A stretch of DNA of 64,000 nucleotides, taken from positions 2,480,001 to 2,544,000 of the forward strand of contig JADJTD010000001.1 of the NCBI GenBank assembly GCA_016711345.1, read 5' to 3'. Made by a program: the position numbers and the translations under genes. Positions 58,024 through 64,000 of the stretch are shown here, in pieces (within the stretch, counting starts at the first letter, position 1; the number at the start of each line of letters is the position of its first letter). Source of the stretch: Chloracidobacterium sp. GTDB lineage: Bacteria > Acidobacteriota > Blastocatellia > Pyrinomonadales > Pyrinomonadaceae. The notes below the pieces were generated by a model that did no database searches, was not told the DNA's origin, and was given only the letters and a program-made list of their open reading frames with translations.

Positions 58024-59394
58024 CTAGCCGTAATGTTTTTTTCTTACGATGTTTTTGTCGAGAACGGGCTGAAGATATTCAATTGTTTTCTCCACAGCAC
58101 CGCGGCCGGATTCCATCGCGTTCAACGCATTGAAGCCAAGTTCGTGCCTTTTATCGGCATTGTTAAGTAGATCGATAAATACCTCGTAAAGTCGCTCAAC
58201 AACTTGAAAATCCTGTGGGGCATCAGGTAGCTGAACCAAGGCGCGTTTTTCTATAAATGAATTTACTGCTGTATCGAAATTGTGAGTGAAAGGCCCGGTG
58301 ACGATGGCTTTGCCTGCAGCAGCAGGCTCAAAAATACTATGGCCGCCATGTTTTATCAGGCTGCCTCCGACAAAAACTAGATCGGCAAGAGGATAAACGG
58401 AGCGAAGTTCACCGATACTGTCTAGCAAGACAACATCTGCGGCCTTATCTGTTTCCGATTGTGCGCGGGATCGTTTCACAAAACTGTAAGACTGCCATTC
58501 GCACCCAGTATTTTTTCGAAAGTCTTCGATCAGCGCCGCAACCTTATCAAAACGTTCAGGATGTCTGGGAGCTAGCAATAGGCGTGGCTTAGGACGCGGC
58601 CCATCATTTGCCGACGAACAAAAAGCATCAAGTATCCATTTTTCTTCCGGTTCATGAGTACTCGCGGCAACGATAAAAGGACGACTGTCATCGCCGCCGC
58701 AAAAACGACTCCTAAAATAATTCGTCAGATCGATTTCTGCCGCTTCAGTGAAATGGTCAAATTTGAGATTTCCAGTGACGCGGACCTTGCTCGCTCTAAT
58801 GCCGAGCGACATCAGTCGCGTGGCGTCGCCGTTCTCCTGCATCAACGCCAGATCGAGATAGCCGAGTATGCGTTTAATAAACTGCCTTATCTTGGCGTAA
58901 CGTGTCAGCGAACGCTCGGAAAGTCTTCCGTTAACGATGGCAAGACGAGCGCCGGCGTGATATGACTCGCGAATAAAATTTGGCCAGATCTCGGTCTCCA
59001 TTAGAAGAACTACTGACGGTTTTATGCGATGCAGCGTTCGTCGAACGGTAAATTTCCAGTCGAAAGGGAAATAGAAAACGAGGTCTGCAACGTCGGCAAA
59101 CACAGTTTTAGCAAGTTTTTGTCCGGTGCGCGTTGTAGTAGAGACGACAAGAGAAATTTCCGGGAATGTTTCTTTTAATTTTATTGCCAGCGGGCGTGCT
59201 GCGTTGGTTTCGCCGACAGAAACGCAGTGAAGCCATACGACTCTTTTACCTTTTTCATCGAACGCCGGCAAGTAGCCTAGACGCTGTTTGAATCCGGCTG
59301 CGTACTTTCCATTGAACAGAGCATCGAACAGGAATCGCGGCAGCAGCACGATAAAGGCGAGAGTGTAAACGATGCTGTAGATAAGAAACATCAA
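58024..59394 (-). CDS. waaA: 3-deoxy-D-manno-octulosonic acid (Kdo) transferase
   Basis: 456 residues (family ~420-430). N-terminal membrane helix 'LIYSIVYTLAFIVLLPRFLFDALFNGKYAAGFKQRLGYLP', then 'VWLHCVSVGETNAARPLAIKLKETFPEISLVVSTTTRTGQKLA' and 'PSVVLLMETEIWPNFIRESYHAGARLAIVNGRLSERSLTRY', with the catalytic Glu in the 'GE.NAA' segment. The C-terminal half has 'VTGNLKFD', 'IVAASTHEPEE', 'LLLAPRHPERFDKV', 'VGGSLIKHGGHSIFEPAAAGKAIVTGP'. It attaches Kdo to lipid A, so the organism makes a Kdo-containing LPS. A ~25-residue insert sits in the middle ('KNTGCEWQSYSFVKRSRAQSE'). Confidence 0.95.
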   Translation of the reverse strand: MMFLIYSIVYTLAFIVLLPRFLFDALFNGKYAAGFKQRLGYLPAFDEKGKRVVWLHCVSVGETNAARPLAIKLKETFPEISLVVSTTTRTGQKLAKTVFADVADLVFYFPFDWKFTVRRTLHRIKPSVVLLMETEIWPNFIRESYHAGARLAIVNGRLSERSLTRYAKIRQFIKRILGYLDLALMQENGDATRLMSLGIRASKVRVTGNLKFDHFTEAAEIDLTNYFRSRFCGGDDSRPFIVAASTHEPEEKWILDAFCSSANDGPRPKPRLLLAPRHPERFDKVAALIEDFRKNTGCEWQSYSFVKRSRAQSETDKAADVVLLDSIGELRSVYPLADLVFVGGSLIKHGGHSIFEPAAAGKAIVTGPFTHNFDTAVNSFIEKRALVQLPDAPQDFQVVERLYEVFIDLLNNADKRHELGFNALNAMESGRGAVEKTIEYLQPVLDKNIVRKKHYG

Positions 59395-59398
59395 GAGT

Positions 59399-59464
59399 TA
59401 TCTGAGTTCGCCGAGTTCGGCGAGTTTCTGACCTGCAACTCGGAAAACTCAGTCAACTCGCACA
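59399..59464. repeat. Palindromic element with GAGTT units every 9 bases
   Basis: Between efp and waaA: GAGTT at 59404, 59413 and 59424 approximately every 9-10 bases, mirrored by AACTC units at 59439-59460. The whole is an imperfect inverted repeat that would form a hairpin in the transcript between the two same-strand genes. Confidence 0.55.
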
Positions 59465-59465
59465 A

Positions 59466-60029
59466 CTATTTCACCCGTTCCATGTACCGGCCTTCGGTCG
59501 GATTCACCTTGATCTTTTCGCCTTCGACTATGAACGGCGGAACTGATACGGTCACGCCGTTTTCGAGCGTGGCGGGTTTGTTCGAGTTTGAGGCTGTCGC
59601 ACCTTTCATAGGCGGATCGGTCCGCGTTACAGTAAGTTCCATCGTGGCAGGAAGTGCTACGCCGATGGGCGTGCCATTGTAAAATTCGACCTCGATATTC
59701 AGATTCGGCATCAGCCATTGGGCCGCATCGCCGAGTTCATCCTCCGTCAGCGAGACCTGCTCATAGTTTTCCGAATTCATAAAATGGTGATGCGAGCCAT
59801 CGGAATAAAGATAATCCATCTTGTGCTGTTCGAGAACGACCTTATCAAGTGTGTCGTTGGATCGAAAGCGGTACTCGAACGAATTGCCGGTGAGCAGATT
59901 TCTCAATCGTGCCTGCACCATCGCCCGCAAATTGCCCGGCGTGTGATGATGAAAATCCATAACCCGCACAGGTGAACCCTCGTGCACAATAACCATTCCT
60001 TTTCTTATATCGTTTGCTGAAATTGCCAT
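59466..60029 (-). CDS. efp: Translation elongation factor P, with Asn at the modified position
   Basis: 187 residues, three beta-barrel domains: KOW-like N-terminal domain ('NDIRKGMVIVHEGSPVRVMDFHHHTPGNLRAMVQARLRNLLTG'), OB domain ('QHKMDYLYSDGSHHHFMNSENYEQVSLTEDELGDAAQWL'), and C-terminal OB ('TDPPMKGATASNSNKPATLENGVTVSVPPFIVEGEKIKVNPTEGRYMERVK'). EF-P relieves ribosome stalling at polyproline. The loop tip that carries Lys34 (lysylated) or Arg32 (rhamnosylated) in well-studied EF-Ps reads PGNLRA, giving Asn33. No epmA/earP gene is nearby. Confidence 0.96.
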   Translation of the reverse strand: MAISANDIRKGMVIVHEGSPVRVMDFHHHTPGNLRAMVQARLRNLLTGNSFEYRFRSNDTLDKVVLEQHKMDYLYSDGSHHHFMNSENYEQVSLTEDELGDAAQWLMPNLNIEVEFYNGTPIGVALPATMELTVTRTDPPMKGATASNSNKPATLENGVTVSVPPFIVEGEKIKVNPTEGRYMERVK

Positions 60030-60136
60030 AAAAACTGTGAATACTCCAAATTATTAAATGCCCTGCAATAAAGGCAAAGGGGTAAGTTTAGATTCTAAAC
60101 CATCGATTTGTCTAGCGAACGCTTCAACCAGAGGCA

Positions 60137-60217
60137 GAAACACGACCGGTAGGGAGTGTGCGTTAAGATGGGCATTATGCAATCTTGAGCACCCTCGCTA
60201 CCGCTTGGGTTTCCGCC
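60137..60217. repeat. Full palindromic repeat, family B
   Basis: Left arm GCAGAAACACGACCGGTAGG then GAGTGTGC (60138-60165); right arm GCACCCTCGCTACCGCTTGG then GTTTCCGCCC (60189-60217). The arms are imperfect complements around a ~23-base loop. The left arm is the sequence found in frame in kgd and the glycosyltransferase. It lies between efp and the TPR lipoprotein gene. Confidence 0.85.
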
Positions 60218-60218
60218 C

Positions 60219-60746
60219 TTACTTCTTGCCTTTTTCGAACGGAAGCGGCGGCGGCTCTTCGCCTTCTTTCGGGTATCCGCGATTGATCGACTCGTAGATC
60301 ATGATGATCTTGTCGATCCACTCTTTAGCATCTGTGTTTGATGGATCGTATTTCAACGCTTTGCGATAATCGCCAAGAGCTGAAGCGTATTGCCGTGCTT
60401 TGGTCAATGCCTCAGCCCGATTAAAATAGGCCGCGGCAACAGCTTTTTTTGCCTCGGCATCAGACGGTTTTTTCCCCAGAGCGACTTCGGCTGAGGCGAT
60501 AGCGGAGTTAAATTCCTTAGTGTCGATAGGGTCGCCGCTCTGAGTCCATTTCGATTTCTCACCTGTCGGTGCGTCATTCTTCTGGGGCTGATTCTCTAAG
60601 GAATGAGCGATCGCGGTCTGCGGCTTTTCCTTATTTGAAGTGGCCGCCGCAGTGTTTGTGTTTTGCGGCAGGGGCTTTCCGGCATTGTCACAGCCAAACG
60701 AGGTCAATAAAAGAAGCGTTATAATAGTAAATTTCATTGCGGTCAT
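60219..60746 (-). CDS. TPR-containing lipoprotein
   Basis: 175 residues from ATG 60746, which overlaps the preceding stop as ATGA; MKF at 60737 is an alternative. A lipoprotein-type signal 'FTIITLLLLTSFGC' ends in Cys (~19). A Thr/Gln/Lys-rich spacer is followed by two to three TPR helices: 'EFNSAIASAEVALGKKPSDAEAKKAVAAAYFNRAEALTKARQYASALGDYRKALKYDPSNTDAKEWIDKII'. TPRs mediate protein contacts, here in the periplasm. Coupled to the dikinase-like gene upstream. Its stop codon lies right at the end of the family B repeat. Confidence 0.8.
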   Translation of the reverse strand: MTAMKFTIITLLLLTSFGCDNAGKPLPQNTNTAAATSNKEKPQTAIAHSLENQPQKNDAPTGEKSKWTQSGDPIDTKEFNSAIASAEVALGKKPSDAEAKKAVAAAYFNRAEALTKARQYASALGDYRKALKYDPSNTDAKEWIDKIIMIYESINRGYPKEGEEPPPLPFEKGKK

Positions 60747-62698
60747 TTCTTGTCGATATAGGGTCTTGCCTGAACGATGTAAATTTGTCCCTTCATTATA
60801 CCCCATTCGATATCCTGTTCCTTCCTACCGCCGAAAATAGTGCGGATGCGAATAGCAGCTTTTGCCAATGCTCGTGTTTGCAGATCGGTGAGCACTCGTT
60901 TATTTGTGCCGGCGCAGTTATCGACAGTTTCCTTAAGATCGCCGTTCTCATCGAACGTTAGAGCATTTTGCTGCTGCGACAGAGTCATCACGATCACCGA
61001 ATTAGATCTCGGGTTGAAAAGCACTTGTTCGGGTATGCCTTCGTTGTTAGGGATCTTGGAATTATGACCGCAAACCGCGCTGATATAGACAGAATTTTTG
61101 CTGCGGTCATCAAATGGGTCTTTTGTGATCATCACACCGCCGCGGTCCATATTGACGCCAGTTTGAATGAGGGCGGACATATAAACGTCCGACTGGCTGA
61201 CGTAATTGCGAACTCGTGCTTCGTAAGCATCAAAATTCCAAAGCGACGCCCAGACTTTTTTAACGGCATCAATGAGTTTGTCTTCGCTGACAACGTTGGC
61301 AACGCTTGAATACAATCCCGCGCCGCTGAAATTTGGTAGGTCTTCGCTATTTGATGAGCTGCGGACGAATACAGGCATGCTGCCAAGCTGGGTTTTCCAT
61401 TTGGCGATCAACTGTTTTTTCAGGTCTTCATCGAACTTGCCGTTTTGGATCGCAGCACGAAATTGTTCAAGCTTTTGACGCCGAATGCGCGGGTTGTGGA
61501 CGAAATCATTGTTGTCAGTGAAGTCGTCGATCGTTTTGGCGAAGTTGTTGTCCTTCATAAATTTGTCGTACCAGTAAAACGGCACTGCAAATCCATCGGG
61601 AATTGCTACACCTGCGACTTTGGTATTCATCATCTCACCAAGATTTGCGGATTTTGATCCGTAAGCGATGCTGTTCTTTTTGCGCATTTCACGAATGCCG
61701 GCCAGCTTTGTCGTTTTCAGATCGACAGGCGGAATTTGTTCGTCTGGCGAATTGAATTTTGTTTTAATATCCTCCGGAGATGCTCGGTCGAGTTTGTAAT
61801 CGGTGAGGTTGGCTTCGAGTTTAAACACATATGTGTTGTATTCACGAAATAGCTTGTCTGCGTCCTTGATGTAAACGTTCGGAATGTTCCAGCCGCGAGC
61901 AAGAATGTTAATGTGCGACAGCGGCGTCGAAGGCTGGGCGACGATGATGCCGCGAACCGGCGGCAGGCTCAGCGGCAGTTCGCGCAGCACGAGAATTTCG
62001 TTGTCGCCGATCTCGACGGTATCGTCAAGTTTGTCAATGATATGCAAACGGCCGACAGCCGTTCCGGTGTTTAGAGCGAGATAAACCTGATTTCGATTGA
62101 GTTCGTCTTGCAGTATGCGGTCGATGCCGATATTTGCCGATACATCTTCCTGACGGATCGAATTGGGTTTGAAAAAGGCCTTTTGAAAAAAGGTTTTGTT
62201 GATGACTTCGTTGGCGGTCTTGATATGCTCGGCGGTCGCAAGGTCGCCTTCCCAAAGTTCCCAAGTGAACTTGTCGACCGTTTTTTGCAATGCGACAGTT
62301 CCGACAATAAACCGTCGATCCTGTTCTATGTAAATAGGTTTGAAGACATCGGCACCACGCGGAACGAGGTAGGTCGAGAGCAGAAAATCTTTGTGAAAGC
62401 GATACTTTTGCGAATTGAGATAGTAGATCTTGTTATTGCTGCGACGGTCGATGACGAACATCGTGTGCGGCATCGCGTACGGTGTGCCCTGATGGTAAAC
62501 ACGCGCGATCGAATCGAAATCGGCTTGCGACGCGACACGCGGCAGCGAATTCTTTTTTGAATCCGGCCTTTTGTCCATTACGCCTGCAGGCTCGCGTGTC
62601 GGCGACGGCTTGCGCGACATCTGAGCAAGTCCCGAGATCGCGAAAAACAGGACAAAAATGAAAACAGTTAAAGCACGGATGGATCTGAGGGAAGGCAT
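60743..62698 (-). CDS. Exported PEP-synthase/glucan-water-dikinase-like protein
   Basis: 651 residues. A signal peptide (~9-25, 'ALTVFIFVLFFAISGLA', cut before QMSR). Unique N-terminal region (~60-225). A phosphohistidine swivelling domain (~230-300) with 'GIIVAQPSTPLSHINILARGWNIPNV', His in TPLSH. A C-terminal ATP-grasp nucleotide-binding domain (~345-650): 'GSKSANLGEM', 'IPDGFAVPF', 'PVFVRSSSNSEDLPNFSGAGLYSSVANV', 'KKVWASLWNFDAYEAR', 'MDRGGVMITKDPF', 'DIEWGIMKGQIYIVQARPY'. The order His-domain then ATP-grasp is that of glucan, water dikinases, not of PPDK/PpsA. Extracytoplasmic location is puzzling because ATP is needed. Coupled to the TPR lipoprotein. Confidence 0.85.
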   Translation of the reverse strand: MPSLRSIRALTVFIFVLFFAISGLAQMSRKPSPTREPAGVMDKRPDSKKNSLPRVASQADFDSIARVYHQGTPYAMPHTMFVIDRRSNNKIYYLNSQKYRFHKDFLLSTYLVPRGADVFKPIYIEQDRRFIVGTVALQKTVDKFTWELWEGDLATAEHIKTANEVINKTFFQKAFFKPNSIRQEDVSANIGIDRILQDELNRNQVYLALNTGTAVGRLHIIDKLDDTVEIGDNEILVLRELPLSLPPVRGIIVAQPSTPLSHINILARGWNIPNVYIKDADKLFREYNTYVFKLEANLTDYKLDRASPEDIKTKFNSPDEQIPPVDLKTTKLAGIREMRKKNSIAYGSKSANLGEMMNTKVAGVAIPDGFAVPFYWYDKFMKDNNFAKTIDDFTDNNDFVHNPRIRRQKLEQFRAAIQNGKFDEDLKKQLIAKWKTQLGSMPVFVRSSSNSEDLPNFSGAGLYSSVANVVSEDKLIDAVKKVWASLWNFDAYEARVRNYVSQSDVYMSALIQTGVNMDRGGVMITKDPFDDRSKNSVYISAVCGHNSKIPNNEGIPEQVLFNPRSNSVIVMTLSQQQNALTFDENGDLKETVDNCAGTNKRVLTDLQTRALAKAAIRIRTIFGGRKEQDIEWGIMKGQIYIVQARPYIDKK

Positions 62699-62701
62699 AA
62701 G

Positions 62702-63373
62702 CTAATTTGATGCAGGGATCGAGCCCTTGCGTTTGTCGCTGAAAAGAAAGCGTTCTCGCAGGCCGGACAATTCATCAGCAGTTTTAATAGTGATCTCGAG
62801 ATCGCGGATCATGCCATCTTTGAGGCCGTAGATCCATCCATGAATTTCAAGCTGCTGGCCTTGACTCCAAGCGTCCTGCACGATGGTTGTTTCTCCCACA
62901 TTCAGCACTTGTTCCGCCACGTTGAGTTGGCAAAGCATGTCGAGTCTTGCGTCAGGTTCGGCGATCCCGTCGAGAAGATGCGAATGAAGATTTGCAGTGT
63001 CCTGTATGTGCCGGAGCCAGTTGTCGATCAGGCCATGACGCTGATTTTCGAGTGCTGCTTTCACGCCGCCGCAGCCGTAGTGGCCGCAAACGATAATGTG
63101 CTCGACCTGCAAAACCTCGACGGCAAATTGGATGACCGAGAGGCAGTTCATATCGGTGTGATTTACCAGATTGGCAACGTTTCGATGCACGAATATCTCG
63201 CCCGGCAGTAGCCCGACGATCGTATTAGCCGCAACACGGCTGTCCGAACAGCCGATCCAGAGATAATCAGGGTTTTGCTGGGCTGCAAGGTCGGCGAAAA
63301 AATTCGGTTTTTCCTTTCGGACACTTTCCGACCAATTGCGATTATTTTCGAGGAGATCAGTGATCTTTTTCAC
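62702..63373 (-). CDS. can: Beta-class carbonic anhydrase
   Basis: 223 residues, matching E. coli Can numbering: zinc ligands Cys42, Asp44 ('WIGCSDSRV'), His98 and Cys101 ('VCGHYGCGGV'), with Arg46 completing the Asp-Arg dyad. It interconverts CO2 and bicarbonate in the cytoplasm. 'FVHRNVANLVNHTDMNCLSVIQFAVEVLQVEHIIV' is the family core. It starts on the minus strand 22 bases after the small membrane gene and ends 3 bases before the dikinase-like gene's start. Confidence 0.97.
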   Translation of the reverse strand: MKKITDLLENNRNWSESVRKEKPNFFADLAAQQNPDYLWIGCSDSRVAANTIVGLLPGEIFVHRNVANLVNHTDMNCLSVIQFAVEVLQVEHIIVCGHYGCGGVKAALENQRHGLIDNWLRHIQDTANLHSHLLDGIAEPDARLDMLCQLNVAEQVLNVGETTIVQDAWSQGQQLEIHGWIYGLKDGMIRDLEITIKTADELSGLRERFLFSDKRKGSIPASN

Positions 63374-63395
63374 GTTACTATCTTAGCCTTGAGGC

Positions 63396-63599
63396 TTATT
63401 TATTCAAAACTTCTTCGCTGCTTTCAGCCGCATTTTGCCTAAGCCGTGCCTTTGACTGAAAGCGCACACTCATAAAAAAACTGCACGCCGCAAGAACGAC
63501 ACTGACAAAAACGCCGTCTTTATTTTCCATATACAAAAAATAGGCGGCGATGCAGACAAGTATCACCGCCAGTATTTGAAATATTCGTTCCGTCTTCAT
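63396..63599 (-). CDS. Small membrane protein, unknown function
   Basis: 67 residues with two hydrophobic segments ('IFQILAVILVCIAAYFLYM', 'GVFVSVVLAACSFFMSVRF') and a short polar tail. The ATG overlaps the stop of the DUF4349 gene (ATGA), supporting translation. No family recognised. Confidence 0.65.
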   Translation of the reverse strand: MKTERIFQILAVILVCIAAYFLYMENKDGVFVSVVLAACSFFMSVRFQSKARLRQNAAESSEEVLNK

Positions 63600-64000
63600 G
63601 CCGCGTTTAACTCTTCTTTAGCCAGTTCGATTATGGTTCTCGAACGGCTGCGTCGCTTCCAAAAGTATCGCACGATGAGCATAATCGGTAAACCGATAAA
63701 GACAGCGAACGGAGCTATTGCGACAAAAAAGGTCAGAAGTCCGAGCACAAAATCCAATGCGAAATCGAGGCCGACACCAAACGATTGGCTAAGGCGGGCG
63801 CCGAATCCTTTTGACGAAGTTGAGAAGACAGCCTCGGGAGTTTGCAGTTTGATCTTGATGGTTGAAAGGCTGGATTGATTTTCGAGAAAGCGTTTGCGGC
63901 CTTCGATCTTTTCGATCTCTCCTCGAACCTCGGCAAGCTGGCTTTGAACCATCAATGCCTCGTTGATGCTAACCGCTCGTTTCATTATCTCGGTAAATTG
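63596..64000 (-). CDS. DUF4349 domain protein, C-terminal part (5' end outside window)
   Basis: The frame is open through base 64000, so only the last ~134 residues are seen. 'INEALMVQSQLAEVRGEIEKIEGRKRFLENQSSLSTIKIKLQTPEAV' is the coiled-coil core of DUF4349, followed by the usual C-terminal membrane helix ('FVLGLLTFFVAIAPFAVFIGLPIMLIVRYFW') and a basic end. DUF4349 proteins are membrane-anchored with an extracytoplasmic coiled coil; function unknown. Confidence 0.85.
   Translation of the reverse strand, partial: QFTEIMKRAVSINEALMVQSQLAEVRGEIEKIEGRKRFLENQSSLSTIKIKLQTPEAVFSTSSKGFGARLSQSFGVGLDFALDFVLGLLTFFVAIAPFAVFIGLPIMLIVRYFWKRRSRSRTIIELAKEELNAA

Overview
The window looks like chromosomal DNA of a Gram-negative, menaquinone-using member of the Acidobacteriota, most likely close to Blastocatellia/Pyrinomonadaceae. 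This placement is inferred from gene content: an Oar-like TonB-dependent outer-membrane receptor, a Kdo transferase, the futalosine menaquinone route (mqnE and an MqnP-type UbiA), a fused Kgd-type 2-oxoglutarate dehydrogenase, DUF4388 and DUF4129/DUF4350 proteins, and base composition near 50% G+C by eye. No rRNA or tRNA gene was recognised, so it is not proven. About 60 protein genes are supported on both strands, with few gaps over 300 bases.

Layout. 1-6.7 kb: 3' end of an Oar-like receptor, a DUF4388 protein, SMC with an unusual acidic insertion, and a secreted protein. 6.7-13.3 kb (minus): CapA-like lipoprotein, fused 2-oxoglutarate dehydrogenase (kgd), secreted protein, nusB and ribH. 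13.3-20.1 kb: RDD protein, UDP-sugar epimerase, then a PerR-type regulator with its own operator followed by katG, then a DUF1801 protein. 20.2-24.5 kb: mqnE-lipoprotein-DinB operon, DUF72, a CHAT/caspase-like protein and a truncated UbiA relic. 24.7-29.8 kb: a nitric-oxide block (FNR-type box, cupin, quinol NO reductase, 4-TM protein, group III truncated haemoglobin, Crp/Fnr regulator, UbiA). 29.8-34.9 kb: DUF2227, a helical-repeat protein, and surface-sugar genes wbpA and wecB. 34.9-37.4 kb: a rhodanese with an in-frame TGA, a Bcp peroxiredoxin, a Cys-rich protein and two membrane proteins. 37.5-41 kb: SppA and an NtrC-type response regulator. 41.2-46.1 kb: a 1637-residue secreted repeat protein. 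46.7-52.2 kb: a membrane operon with DUF4129, DUF4350, TauE and MoxR. 52.2-56.8 kb: a pseudokinase and the F0 part of ATP synthase (atpI, atpB, atpE, atpZ). 56.8-60 kb: glycosyltransferase, waaA, efp. 60-64 kb: TPR lipoprotein, an exported dikinase-like protein, beta-carbonic anhydrase and a DUF4349 protein.

The best candidate for something new is the rhodanese gene at 34901-35431. Its frame is interrupted once, by TGA two codons after the catalytic Cys, and continues as a perfectly good rhodanese C-terminus. Twenty-one nucleotides after the TGA lies a 7-bp hairpin with the loop GGUCU, the apical loop sequence of the Escherichia coli fdhF SECIS. I predict a selenocysteine-containing rhodanese translationally coupled to bcp.

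A second theme is repeats. Three intergenic loci each carry four copies of an 11-bp core (AAAAAGCCATC) at 21-22 bp spacing. Several palindromic REP-like families are scattered between genes, and half of one has entered two genes in frame, giving the same nonapeptide ETRPVGSVP in the dehydrogenase and in a glycosyltransferase.
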